Below, in pieces: positions 11,627-23,700 of a DNA stretch of 64,000 bases. The notes under the pieces were generated by a model. The model had not been told where the DNA came from, ran no database searches, and saw only the letters and a list, made by a program, of their open reading frames with translations. Location of the stretch: assembly GCF_001638985.1 (NCBI RefSeq), contig NW_017265134.1, positions 186,001 through 250,000 of the forward strand, written 5' to 3'. This DNA comes from Phycomyces blakesleeanus NRRL 1555(-) (taxonomy: Eukaryota; Mucoromycota; Mucoromycetes; Mucorales; Phycomycetaceae). Every line of letters begins with the position of its first letter. Position 1 is the stretch's first letter. Position numbers and translations under genes: made by a program.

Positions 11627-14513
11627 ACGCTAATCGTAAATAATTTTCTGCAAGTCACGCAGATTCAGCCAATAGTATCTTGTATTTCTTCAAAAAAAAG
11701 CATAATATTTGAGAAAAAAAGGAAAAAACATAGGGGGGGATATTTTGTGCTGAAAATGCCAAAAGTACCTTACTTTTTTAATTATTTTTAAGTACAAACT
11801 AAATTTTAATTTTTTATGTCTAGTGAATAACTTTCACAAGGCAATTTTTATACATTTGATTTTATAGTTTATATAAGTCTTTTATATTAAAGAAGAGAGT
11901 AGAAATTTGATGTCTATTGAGAAAAAAATAAATTGAAAGAGAAGTCTTGTAATCTATGACTTTAGGTCTGCTTTCGCAACCCATTAGTTGGGTTAACAAC
12001 AGAGTTTACCTTCTTCATAAGGTCCAACAAGACTTCTTTTTGCTCAAAGGTTTTGGAAGAGGTATACACCTGCTTCCAAATTCTCTCCAAACTTTCATTC
12101 ATAAGCAGAAGATTTGCTTTCTGCTCATCTTTGCTCATTTGGTTTTCCAACAAGGCAATATTATCTTATGAAATAATATTGCCATCATTTTCACCAAGGC
12201 CAAACAACACAGCTGAATCCAGTACAACATTTCGTCTTACTGTCACTGGCAGGTCAAAAACTCGAGAGACCAAGAAGATATGTTTGCACAATCTAGCAGA
12301 GTCTGGGCAAGAGCAATCATGTAAGTGGGTTGTGAACTTGATAAAGTATACCAGTTCACAACGCTCTCCAAAAGATTTGCAAGAATACATCTAAAATAAC
12401 AATATTAATTATAAATTATAAATTATATAAGCAAATGTTTTATATAATATTACCTTGTATGCTTGCAATTCTTGCGGTTCAACTTCTTCAACCAGACCAT
12501 TTGCTCTTTCGATAGCAATAACACTGGCCTTTCTCTTTTGTTCTGTGTCAGCCACACTAAGCCTGATGCTCTTAATACCAAAATAGGTCTCAAGGGTATC
12601 CTGACGGTAATCTCTCTCAGCTAACTGAGAAAGTATATATATAATCCTGTCAATTCTACAGTCGTGAGACCAGCCTAAATAAAAGGACTTTAGTTGGGTA
12701 TGATAAGACTCTATCAAATTGTTTGTATGGCATACAGCATCCTACAAAAATAATTATAAATTAGTTTTTATAACCAGACAAAAAAAACAATATTGAATAT
12801 ATCTGTCTCCATGCCTTAACCCAACTTTTTTTCTTTGGTTCCCATGTAACCTCCATATAAGACATTAAGACAGGAAACTGCATGCCATAGTCTAATCTGA
12901 ACTTTTGCCAATGAGCATTGTAGTCGGCTTCATTATTGCTATGCATTATCAAGTTCAATGCAGCACAAATGTTGGCCCGGACATTCTTGGTCTCAAGGTG
13001 GGCGTTGGAGATTGTCACCTAATAATATTACTAGTTAATATAGGTTCAATGTTTTAAGTAAAATACATTAATAAAATTACCTTCTTGACATGACTTTCCC
13101 AAGCACGTTTGATATGTCAATGGCACAAAAGAATTTGAACTGAAGGTCCAAATGTATCCCGGATAGCCTTCTGCTCTATTGGGCTACAGTCAATCATGAT
13201 CTGTTTGACCTTCAAGCTATTGGTGTCTTTCAACCAGTTCAACCATCTTGCAATGGTATAACTACATTCGATACTGATAACAAAGAAAGCAACTGGAACT
13301 CCCTTGTTAGTTACAGGGTTGTATATGGCCACAGACATCAAATAACAGTCCTTGTTGTCAAGGAAAGACTTGCAGGTTTTGTGGGTTGAGTCAAGATACC
13401 ACTCCTCTGCATTTTCTAAAAACTAATGATAAAATAAATTAAAGTAATAAATAGTATATTCTTTTTGATATATATTTAAATATTTGACTACATATATGTA
13501 ATACTTGTAGATACCTTCTTCTGCCAAGGGGAGACCCAGCTTACAAGAAGAGGTCCAACAGAATTATATGTGTCAAACATAGTTTGGTAGCCCTTTTCTT
13601 GAAGGAAAGCAATCTATCTTTCAGTACTTATCTCATCTTTGTAGTGCTTTCTAGTACTGTTGGTGATTCTAGCTACAATCGCATTATGAACATTTTTATA
13701 CTGTATCATCATTGCAGAAGGAATAGATGTCATTGACATAGAGTTCTCCATCTAATTAAAGACATTATAATTAAAAATATATAATAAAATCTTATTTTAA
13801 CGTCACTATATATTAATAAAATACTTCTTCTAGTTTTACATCTTCTAGTCTTAGAAGTCCCTTAATGGCTTTCCAGTCAAGATTTTTCTCAAAGTGTTCA
13901 TTGATCTAGATACGGGCTTCATCAGAGAGCTGAGAGCAAGAGATATCAGAAAGCTCAAGAGGATTGTGGTTATTATGCCTCCAGTTATAAACTACTGTTA
14001 CTTTACCACCATTAAGGAACTTAACAACTAAGGCAGCCAAACATCCCACCTTGATGCTGTTACCTGTGGTATTTCTATGCTTAACAACAGGGAGCTCATC
14101 ATTTTCAACTGCTTGCTTCTTCGAACTCTTTGCCTTTGTGCCAGAATAATCGCATTTAATATACTGAGTTACTTTGATCAGATTGGGATTGATCAAAGCA
14201 CCAACAGGAACCTTTCTCTTCGACTTGTTGCTGTTTTGAACGACCCAGTTGGCATGGCAAGCTGAGTTGTTTGTGAGCCACAGCTGGTACTCTTCTTCAG
14301 CTTCAAAGACAAATTCTTCTGTCTCATTTTTATACATAGGCATGAAATGGTAGATGGTTGAGGTGCAAGGGTTAAAAGTGATATCATTTATTATTATAGT
14401 ATTGATAAACAAATCAGTAACAAAAACGCGTAAAAAATTCTACACAATAAAACAAATTCCAATTTTTTTTTGGAAGGATTTGTGACTTGCAGAAAAGTAT
14501 TTATGATTAGCGT
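11627..14513 (-). mobile_element. Mutator-like element (MULE) with terminal inverted repeats
   Basis: The left end (11627-11658) begins ACGCTAATCGTAAATA and contains TTTTCTGCAAGTCAC. The right end (14482-14513) is the same sequence inverted with two or three differences. Between them lies a minus-strand MULE transposase gene. The 9 bases just outside each end (TGCTGAATA and AGCTGGAGT) match at 5 of 9 positions, which may be a decayed 9-bp target duplication of the kind MULEs make. The element splits a PIF/Harbinger gene. Confidence 0.75.
11956..14412 (-). pseudogene. MULE transposase with SWIM zinc finger, decayed
   Basis: Several exons read right to left. The N-terminal exon (from about 14342, MPMYKNETEEFVF) holds a WRKY/FAR1-like region with CDYSGTKAK and a later VGCLAALVVK...YNWRHNNHNP. 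Then come FLQEKGYQTMFDTYN, the transposase core with VAIYNPVTNKGVPVAFF, IMIDCSPIEQKAI and LLCH-stop-HIKRAW, the conserved IESYHTQLKSFYLG, and a C-terminal SWIM finger CSCPDSARLCKH at about 12270-12310. In-frame stops occur at 13906-13908 (TAG), 13614-13616 (TAG) and 13117-13119 (TGA). Each falls where tryptophan is expected (the last in the family CHWHI motif). Exon borders are approximate. Confidence 0.8.
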
Positions 14514-14600
14514 AGCTGGAGTTTGCTCATGTTGGGAGTCTGTGAGCTTTCTTAAAGTACTCACAGACCCAAAGAAGTGGTCAGTGGTTGAATGAAGGTT
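14514..14600 (+). pseudogene. PIF/Harbinger transposase, C-terminal piece after the MULE
   Basis: Right after the MULE end, one frame reads CWESVSFLKVLTDPKKWSVVE, which fits the tryptophan-containing C-terminal helix that follows the catalytic glutamate in PIF/Harbinger transposases. The frame joins naturally onto the ISIEHKFA piece that stops at 11626. This supports insertion of the MULE into the Harbinger gene. The match is short, so confidence is moderate. Confidence 0.55.
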
Positions 14601-15222
14601 TATGGGGTTTTTAAAGCCAGATTTAAACTACTAATATAGATTATATCTCTATGAGTTTTCAAAATTGGATCAATGTTCTTAAGCTAAAAACCAATCATTT
14701 TTTGTGTTCTATATATCTGTGTTTTAATATCTTTTTTTTAAAATTACTCTGTGAATATTTGTCCTATAATAACGGCAAAACTGGATTTGGATAGCCTGAA
14801 TTTTATAGATATTAATTAATAATCGTCACATTTTGGTACTATTTTTTTTTGTGAAGATAATGCAGGTTCAAAGTTTATGTAACAATGGTAACAAATATGC
14901 TTTTGAATTTAAGGCAATACATAAAAATTAAAAAATATTTTTTGACTGCATATACTTGTGGTCACTTGTTACAGTTACAGTTTGCTGATGCAGAGAGTCT
15001 GGTTCGATTCTAGCTGGATACATTTTGCACTCTGTATTTTTTATTTGATTTTTTTTAAGATGTAAAGCTTATCTTATACCTATTATTAGATGTTGAATGA
15101 TGTTATTCTTTTGATATATTTGAATTAAAATGTATTTATGTTTTGTTTTTATATTATCATTTTAATATTATGAAAACAAATTAATTTAAATTCAAATTTC
15201 TTATATTTTTTTATTAAACCAT
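14586..15222 (+). repeat. Repeat R, copy 1 (637 bp), inverted relative to copy 2
   Basis: From GGTTGAATGAAGG to ATTAAACCAT this segment recurs almost base for base, inverted, at 24714-25716. Inside it is GGTTCGATTCT at 15001-15011, a 10 of 11 match to the pol III B box, with a weaker A-box-like TGGTCACTTGTT at 14959-14970. It directly follows the Harbinger C-terminal piece. It has no long ORF. It may be a SINE-like or non-autonomous element; identity is inferred only. Confidence 0.8.
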
Positions 15223-15393
15223 GGATTTCTAAAGGTATATGGGTTTTTAAAGCTCCGAATTCAAACTTCGCCCTTTGCTTACAGTGTTTTAAAGCAATCT
15301 GTAGATCACCAGTTCAATTCCCACAAAAGACATATCAATATTTAGTGAAATATAATATATTTAAATCATTATTATTAATTATTTTAATGTTTG
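15223..15393 (+). other. AT-rich spacer with partial echo of repeat R
   Basis: At 15235 the sequence GGTATATGGGTTTTTAAAGC resembles the start of repeat R (GGTTTATGGGGTTTTTAAAGC at 14597), and AGTTCAATTCC at 15311-15321 is B-box-like. This may be a shorter diverged relative in direct orientation. No gene is visible. Confidence 0.35.
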
Positions 15394-15510
15394 TTTTCTC
15401 TATCAATTTGTGACGTCTAGTGACGTTCATATACTTAAAAAAATGCTGTGAATGTAAGCTATATAGATTCAATTTGAGCGTCACATAAAGTCACAAATTG
15501 ATAGAGAAAA
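15394..15510. mobile_element. Small palindromic MITE-like element
   Basis: The 21-bp arm at 15394-15414 (TTTTCTCTATCAATTTGTG, then AC) is repeated perfectly inverted at 15490-15510, with 75 bp of AT-rich sequence between. It has no coding capacity. Perfect arms with no ORF are typical of a MITE or of a transposon end pair after internal deletion. No target duplication was recognised. Confidence 0.5.
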
Positions 15511-15754
15511 TATAATTATAAAGCTTCTAGTATCTATTTTAAGTGTTATAATCTTATAAATAATAGTTTGTGTGGCTTAGTCACATGCCACGTCACAGAA
15601 AAGTTTTTTTGGCGGCTTTTATTTTGTTCAAATATTATGTTCATTTGTTTTTTTTTGCTTTCTTTTCTTTTATTTCTACTTTATTTATTTTCAAATAAAT
15701 AATCAATCTTTTCTATCAGTTTGTCCATTATCTATTCCTCCTTTGAGCTATGTT

Positions 15755-17160
15755 ATGGCATCAACATATACATCTGAAGTTGCAAAACAGTAAGTAAAAA
15801 AGTTATTTTTAATTATTATATATTAATATTTAATATATATAAAGATATTTGATTGCACAGGATGCTTTATACCCACAAAATCATATTATTTTTACTTGTT
15901 CTGGTGGCAGTTCTATGGACTATATATTTGAAAAAGACAGAGGCTACAGTTACAGACGCAGTGGAGTAAATAGTGTGGTATTTCAGATACAAAACAATAG
16001 AAAAATAAAATATTTGAGAATAGAGACGTATAGAAATACTTTGAGACTGTCTATAAGTTGTCTTTATTCATAAATAAAAAGTGTCTCTTTTTATAAGAAA
16101 ACACAATCTGCTCTTGTCATTACGTCTTAGTTTCTTAAGGCTTTCTTCCTTTACTATATTTGGTTATTAGAGTGTATTTACTGCTTAACTAGTGTCGGTG
16201 TTACAATTATGACATCAAGTCATAAATCGTACTTCTTTAGCTCTTAGCTATTCTTTTCTCTTTTATACTAGAGCTTTAGGACTTCCTATTAAATTAGCTC
16301 CATATTGATCTGACACAGTTTACCTGGCAGTATGATATAATTATCTTAACAATCTTTAAGATATTATCTACAGTACTAACTGTAATAATTATTGGACTGA
16401 TTACTTAATCGTTTATATATATTTTATACTGACAAGATGATAGCTACTACGCTATCCCAATATGAATATGTTCTTATATGTGATAAATCTAACATCCGAG
16501 TGTCTGGATCACCACAAATAGCATGGGAGCAACATGTTGTAAAAGAGAAAGAAAATCTGAAAGATTGGATTCTTTCTTTGCACAAAGTCATCTTTCCTAT
16601 GATGTTGTTATGCAAGGAATATATTACTGGTTAAACCAGACTCCTAGAATGACAATGGGAGTTATGCTCAGTGTTTCTCCCGAAACTATAAGACATCTCA
16701 TTGCTAGTATTCACCAATTGATTCAAATGGATTTAACAAACAATGATAGGAGAATTGGTAAGTTTATAAGAGTTAATTATATATAGATATATTAAATATT
16801 TTTATAGGAGGTATTGATGCCAATGGTCAATCCATTATTGTTGAAATTGATGAAAGCAAATTTGGAAAGAGGAAATATCACCGAGGACATCGAGTAGAAG
16901 GTGTTTGGGTTCTGGGAGGTATTGAGAAAACAGCAGAACGAAAAACATTTTTAGTGACAGTTTTTCAGAGAGATGCTGCAACTCTCCTTCAAGTGATAAA
17001 GAAGTATGTAAAGCCCAATAGCATTATTCACACAAATTGCTGGGCTGCATATGGAGGATTGGCATCAGTGGTTGATATGAACTATACTCATAGAACAGTC
17101 ACTCACAATCACTGGAAAAATAGGGTAATTTTATCTGGATCAAATATATCAAAAATGTAG
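15755..17160 (+). pseudogene. Merlin-like (IS1595/IS1016-type) transposase, interrupted by a solo LTR
   Basis: Exon 1 is 15755-15789 (MASTYTSEVAK), the intron 15790-15844, and exon 2 runs from 15845 until the LTR insertion at 15974. Coding resumes at 16522, in frame after removal of the LTR and one AATAG copy, and runs to a GTAAGT donor at 16758. The next exon starts at 16808 and carries the core: IDESKFGKRKYHRGH with the first catalytic D, and IIHTNCWAAYGG, where the second catalytic residue, normally D, is N. The YTHRTVTHNHWKN end is followed by stops, so the glutamate region is lost. Such transposases move Merlin elements. No terminal inverted repeats were found. Confidence 0.75.
15974..16516 (-). 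repeat. Solo LTR, family B, full length, with AATAG target duplication
   Basis: The segment runs TGTGGTATTTC to GGATCACCACA (543 bp; in its own orientation TGTGGTGATCC to ATACCACA). The host bases AATAG at 15969-15973 recur at 16517-16521. There is no internal region, so it is a solo LTR left by LTR-LTR recombination. It is nearly identical to 28258-28800. It sits inside the Merlin transposase ORF. Confidence 0.92.
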
Positions 17161-18754
17161 ATGATTGAGCCAATATCATCACAATTTTTGTGATATATCA
17201 TTTTGAGCAATGGTACAATATCATCTATGGTGCTGATGTGTATTATCATAACAATGGGTATACAAAAACTTAATGTAGAACGATTGTCAGTCTGCAAACT
17301 ATGGAAACTGAATAAATATTGTAGTTATACTTTACTCCTATCGAGTCTACCTCTTTATGTATTATATTTTGAGGTCTATAAAGAGCTAGCGTCCTATATT
17401 ATTATTTTTACCGGGTTTTTTTATTGGCTGCAGAAATGCTTTAAAAACTATCAAAGAGATGATTATAGGTTTTTTATACATGCTTAAAGTAATGAAACTA
17501 GGTTTTTTATATACACAAAAGCAATGAAACTAGATTTTTTACAATGGAAAAGAGAAACAAAGTATGGGTAGATTTTTATAAACAAGCCTCTTTGGTTTGT
17601 TTATTTATTTTACTTTTATTTATTTATTTTTTGGAAAAACATTGGGTTATACATTTTTTGTTCAATTTTGTTTTATTTAATAGAAAAATCTTTTCTAGAT
17701 AAAAATCCTAATTTCGCGACAGTTTTGATACTATAGCTATTATAATCACTAATACTTCTTGCTCGTTATATATAATTTAAAGCCTTCCGGGAGTAGACAT
17801 GGAATACATATTTTAATAGCGGGAATGCTATTAAAAAATAATTAATAGAAAAGAAGAATTAGTAAATGATTTAAATTGAAATTTTTTCATAAATACTTAC
17901 AAGACGGAGAAGACTTGACATAAAATTGATATAAACATGTTCTTCAGAATTATCAAGACAATACCAGTAGTCTTTGAATAGAGATACATTCTAAAAATGA
18001 ATAATTATTAATATTGTGCATAGTAAAGGCGTATTTATTAAATATATTGTAGTTAACTTACCAAATATTACTGATTATACGTCTTCCTGCATAATATCAG
18101 ACATAACTAATAAATTGTAATAGAAATAAATATATATTTATGAGGAAGACAAAAGAATAATTTGAATTTTTTTTAAGAAAAAAACTTACCATCATGTTCG
18201 ATTAAGAGATGATGAGACTCAATGGAAATGAGTAGCAATGGCGAGACAAACAATATGATGAGTAACAAAGATCTGTAAGAGAATGATATCTTATCTTGAT
18301 ATATCAGACAGAGTATAGCCAAACAAAGAGACACATATTTGGTATTGAGCTATAAAAGAAAGAAAAAATTATAAGTGAAATTGTAAAAACAAGCAAAAGA
18401 GAAACAAAGAAAATATCAATAATATATGTTGTTAAAAGAAAAAAAGAAAAAAAAGACGTCTTAAAATCCAGTTTGACTCTGACAAAATGCAGGCTGTAAA
18501 AAGTAATACTCCAAAAGAAGATGACTACCATCATCTTGAAATACTACTTTGTATCTCATTGAGTTAGAAAAGAAGTTGTCTAAATGTGGATCAAGCAGTT
18601 GGGAGATGTGCTTAAATATCAAATGAAAGGTAGAGAGTTAATCTGCACCGCTTATCTTCTTTACTAGTATGTGAATTTTAAATATGATATAACAAGTGTA
18701 GTGAATTATACAATACTAGTTGAAAATTATTAATATTTATTTTATTAACAGAAA
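17161..18754. other. AT-rich spacer, possible decayed minus-strand exons
   Basis: No convincing gene. On the minus strand a few exon-like pieces with good splice borders can be read: one ending MSSLLRL before a GTAAGT at about 17895-17900, one near 18060-18090, one near 18190-18290, and an ORF at 18304-18534 starting MMVVIFFWSITF. They do not join into a protein I recognise. The plus-strand ORFs at 16954-17160 (end of Merlin) and 17203-17487 give no motif. Confidence 0.3.
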
Positions 18755-20011
18755 ATGACAAAGTGTATTCCTACTGCTCCCTGCTGATCCAACCTACGCA
18801 TGAATGCTGTTCTTAATAGCACAATTGCAGGTGTTATTTCTCCAATTGATACACCAACCCCAGAAGTAGCAGTTGACACAGCCCCTGAAGTTCAAGTCGC
18901 TGTGACCCCAATGGATCACGTCCTTACCTTGTTGGCAGCCAACAATGTGTCGATGCAATCCTTGCAAGAAAATGCAAAAGGAGTGACTGATGCAATAACT
19001 CATTTGAAGAATGGCCTGGATTTGTCCAACAAGACAAATGAATTTTTGAAGAACTCGATCCTTCAGCTCATGACTGAAAATGCCGAAATAAAAAAGGAAA
19101 TGACCAGCCAAAATTCTGTGATGCCTTCTGCTGTACCAGCGGATTCTTCTTCTGCCATAAATGATGATCTTGACCTTGGAGTGAAACATCATCCCTTGAT
19201 TTCTGTAAGTAAATTGATAATAATAACATTACTGATTAATATATCTAATACTGTTTTTATAGCAACCTATCAATAGTTATATCAAGAAACCAAACTTTGT
19301 TAGCACAGACCCACTCAAAGTTGCTGAGAATAATAATAGATCAGCATGGTTAATGACTGGCACGTATGGTGATAAGTACAACAAGACACTTGCACTGGCT
19401 CTCTTCAAGTACCTGAGACCTCAAAGATGTTGCACAAATGTGTCAAAGAGTGTCATTATGAATATAATAAAGAATTACTACCAAAATCAAGTGCGAGTCT
19501 TCCGGATCTCAGCAGAGAAGATTATGGCTAGAAATAAAGCTGGAAGAAGACGCAACAGAAAGAAGACCGTAAGTTTTAAAATAAAGTTAATTTACTATTG
19601 ATTTAATGTTTTAATACAATATTCTTTGGTAGCTTCTTGACCATCGTATTATCACGTACCAGACATACACAGAGGCTATTCATGAGAGTATGAATCGATA
19701 TGATTGCAGAAATATTCTTTCTATTGACGTGATGTCTGATGGCGAGTTGGATGAGATAACAAAGTGCGGGCATATCGTCCCAGCTGGAGAACTGATGAGG
19801 TAATGTTAAATATCTATTTATGTTTTAAAGAAAATAATAATACTTTATTAATACTATTTATTCTTTAAACCAGCTCCAGACGTTTATTAGTACTATTGAT
19901 GAACTTACTGTTATCCGTTTAAAGAAAAATTTGGAAAGCTTGAAAAAGCACATCCCTTATGAGAAAGAAGTGAGCATTCCCAAGAATTTGGCAGTCACTT
20001 TACCAGATTAG
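18755..20011 (+). pseudogene. Transposon-associated orphan gene, four exons, decayed
   Basis: Exons are about 18755-19204, 19263-19568, 19633-19799 and 19874-20011, with clean GT..AG borders (GTAAGT, GTAAGT, GTAATG donors). The product is hydrophilic, with a possible coiled coil (LKNGLDLSNKTNEFLKN), a basic patch NKAGRRRNRKKT and the segment SIDVMSDGELDE. I recognise the layout as a family of uncharacterised proteins found near Tnp2-type transposons in zygomycete fungi, but no function is known to me. There is a TGA at 18785-18787 after the first Met and a likely 1-base frameshift near 19882, after which TFISTIDELTVIRLKKN reads on. It is transcribed away from the CMC transposase and may be the second gene of that element. 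Confidence 0.55.
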
Positions 20012-20147
20012 TGCTTTTCAAAATAAATTATTTTTTTCTTGCCAACTATTTTAGAGTCTTTTTTCTACTTGTTTATGTTTACAGATTAGCATGATGTATA
20101 CAGATGCATGTATAGCATGCCAAGTACAAACAAAAATTTATAGAAAT

Positions 20148-20680
20148 TGTTGTGGTGGTTGAAGTTGAAGAAGTTTTTAAGAGGAAGAATTCAAGATTTG
20201 AAATTAGGAACGAAGATTCGTGAGAACTTGTGTAGGTTTTGTTTATTGAGAAAGGATTTTGTATCAAAGTTTGACCAGGTTCCTACACTGAACTACTACT
20301 GCTATTTATATTGTTTTGGATTGGGAAAATTATATGACTGGGGTCAGGTAATCGATCCTATCTGAGCCTTAATCAGAGCAACGTGATCTTGGGATAATTA
20401 ATGTATGATTAATTATATAAATGTGTGTAGTCCCAATGAAGTATTAACATCGAAAGTAAATGTGTTTATGAGTTATAATTATGCTTATAATAATCCACTG
20501 ATGTATCCCATATTATGGTGATATCATCATATGAAATATAATCACTATCATGCATGCTAAACCTGTGTGTTAAATAATAAAGTAATCGGTAGACACCTTT
20601 GACTGGAATAGCTGAGGCCTTATATTATTTCTTTCAGACTTATTCTCAATTACAGCAGTAGTCAATACTCATTTACAACA
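20148..20680 (-). repeat. Solo LTR, family A, with GAAAT target duplication
   Basis: On the plus strand it reads TGTTGTGGTGGTTGAAG to TCATTTACAACA (533 bp). GAAAT at 20143-20147 recurs at 20681-20685. It is nearly identical to 31693-32225 and to the inverted 27494-28025, which is the 3' LTR of gypsy-A. Orientation is set by that 3' LTR. It lies between the orphan gene and the 3' end of the Tnp2 gene. Confidence 0.92.
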
Positions 20681-20786
20681 GAAATAATAAAAAATAAACA
20701 TGCAGCTATATATATTAGTCTGTATTAATTAATATTTCTTTTTTATACGTGTTTTATTTTTGTATTTGAATCTAAATATATATTTT

Positions 20787-23700
20787 TTATGGCAAAAGAA
20801 CTACACACATCTGAACTTCGCCTTCTGGACCAAGGTGCTCACCTACTGCGACTGGATAGCAGATTCTATGCACTGGGAGAATGCTGTTCATGCTGTCATC
20901 TTCAAACCCCACCTCATTCACCTCAACTCCTTCTTCTGCTCTGGGCTGAAGTAAAACTTCCTTGTATCATCGTACATACGCAAATACATGCTGGCTCGCA
21001 TGACCAGCAAACGAGTTTATAGCAGTATTGACAAAGAGGTACTGAATTTGGCCTGCGTACGGCTTGGTACTTCTACCATCACTTGTCTCAAACAAGGCTT
21101 GCATGAACGACCCGCACTGATTCTTTGTTTTGCTCTTGTAGATTTGCCCGAGAAGATTGATTGATTCAAACTTCTGTATCCGATTATTAACAAAATTATT
21201 GGAATGACCAGCCTGACAATAATGAACAAGAGTTTGATCATTGTATGTCTCGCAATAGTATTCCAACAAATGCTCATGCTCAGATTCACCCATGGAAATC
21301 TCCCCCTTTAGAGCTAAAGGAAGTGTGGAAGGGAGCAAAGGCTCGTTTCCCTTGATGATATCAAAGTTGATCTCAGAAGAATCAAGAAAAGCATTGATAT
21401 CAAATTGGATTGAGGTGGCAGTAGAAGTGGAAGTGGCTATAGAATTGGCAGTGGATGCAGTGAGCTCAAGGATGATTGCCGAATGCTCAGGTCGAATTAT
21501 TGGCAAAGTTTGGCAAATAAGATCTCCCTGGTATGCTTCTTCAACATACTTCTTCATATAGGTTCCCTCAAACCCGTCTTTTCTATTTGTCGCATAGTTT
21601 TTCAAGATATCATTACATCTTTTGAAACTAAAAAGCCAATAGCCATAAACCAGGTCAAAGTTCAGTACAGTCTCTTGCCAATGAAGATGGAGATGCATGT
21701 TTGGCAAAAGGAACAGGGCTTTATACAACTTCTCGCACTCTCTGCAGAAAGCCTCCAAAGATTGATGGGCTTCATCAAGGTGAGCCATGGATATGCTTGG
21801 CAATGAGAGGTACTGGGATGCATTGACAAACGTTGTCCAGTTACCAAGATGAGCTTCAGGTAAACGACCCTGCAGGAGAACAGGAGAGTATACCAAGCAC
21901 CAAGACTTTCACTTGTTGGCCTTCATGAATGGGAAGCCATGCCCAATCTTTGTCCCTAATGGTGTGTAGTCCTCTGGCAGTACAAGCTTGTTAGCATCCA
22001 ATTGCATTTCGGCCAAGTGTGCATCTGTGATGAGACCTGAAGATCTCAATTTCTCCATTATTCTCTTTGCTGTTCTGAGGTACAGGTTGTGTATCGGATC
22101 GATGACAGTGCACTCCACAAGGTTAAAGTAAACCAGATCATGCAATTCTGACCATCGGACATCATTTTCCCTCTCCAATCTCTTTCTCTGTGCATCACTG
22201 CTGGCCATTCTCCACAACTCGGCATCACGTCGGTTTTTGGCATCAGTGCAAGGCACCTACTCAGAAAACACGAACCCAGAGTAGTCCACAGCATTGGAGT
22301 CTGGAAGGCAAGAGAACTGTTGGTTGCACTTATTGCATGCACATGTGCTTGAATGAGAGGTGAACCTACAAGTCTTATGGGCAGCAGGAATGTCGCAGGC
22401 AACAAGAAGAAGGGCAGCACAAACAAGAGCACCAGATGGGCACTGTACGGTAGGCATCACCACACTGCCATACAACTGGTTGAGTTCCGCAACAAGGGAA
22501 TGGAGGTAGTGATTGATCTCACTTGTCTTTGCTTCCTTGGGTCCTGGCATGAGACCAATGAGAACAACATTCTCCTTCTTGTACCATTCTGATCTTGGCA
22601 AGTTGTTGATGCAAAGGTATATCACACCACAGGAGTAAGTGACCCCATTGAAAGGTTGAAACCAATTGATGTTCATGGTAAGCATTATGGAGGGCTCATG
22701 ATTCACAAATGGTAAATCATTGCTATCCTTCAGACTTTTCCACTTCATACCATCGTAAATGTCAAACATCATGCCTGGAACTTGCACTCTGATTCTCCAA
22801 TGGTTGATGGTGTCTTCGAATCCAGGGCGGCAAAAAAGGATAGACAATGTTTTGATTATGGAGTTATACATGTAGATCTTTTTGGGGATAGTCAAGGCTC
22901 TTGATGTTGCAAAGAAAAGAGCGTTTCCACATTCTCTACCAGAGAGTCTCTCAAAATTACAGCACTCTAGAACAACATCGGACTCTTTGTATACTTTGTT
23001 ACAATTGCCACATGCAACAAACCACTGGACACCTCGAGTCATGTCACTGAGACCAGTCATAGAGTTGACACTGTTTATACTGAGGGGAAGACGGAAAGAC
23101 TGTCCAAAGTGTGCCAATACTTCGTTAAGAAACTTCAACAGAACAGCACCACCAGAATTGACAACATATTTGGATATGAAGAAGACAGCAAAAGAAGCAA
23201 TGAAAGCATGAGTAGGATCGACTGACATATTGGATGAAGAAAAGTGTTCTATTTGAAAAAAAAATCAATACTTGTTGACTTTATTGATTTATATGTGCTT
23301 TTTGTACTAGCCTCTAACATCATCAGATTCATCGTCAGAAATATCTAAAATGGTTGCTTCAATGACACCCTCATCTTTGCTTTCAGAATCAAACAAGGAA
23401 TCAATGTCAAAAAGAGGTAAGTCTTTGGCTGTTTTGTTAGGTAAAAAAGAATAAAATTATTAGATATTATAAATGATTATAAAACTTTAATAAAAATACT
23501 ATACATACCTTCAACTTGATCTTCGGCATCAACATTGTCTTCAAAGTCAATCTCCATGTCATTGTCATTCAACATTACTTCTACAACTGAGGCTATATTA
23601 TATGAAAATAAATATTTAATTAAAATTGTCTCAATAATAATTTTCTTAAATTTGAACTTACAAGAAGATTCTGACTGATATTGTCTCATGATATCCTGTT

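Noticed and set aside
11956..12394. Plus-strand ORFs of 71 and 113 residues
   Set aside because: They are antisense shadows of the MULE transposase, whose SWIM finger is read on the minus strand.
18690..18705. TAGTG word as a possible CACTA transposon end
   Set aside because: Orientation is wrong for a left end and no paired CACTA was seen near 23.8-24.2 kb.
20760..21022. Plus-strand ORFs opposite the Tnp2 3' end
   Set aside because: The minus strand carries the Tnp2 C-terminus here up to the TAA at 20787; the plus ORFs are shadows.
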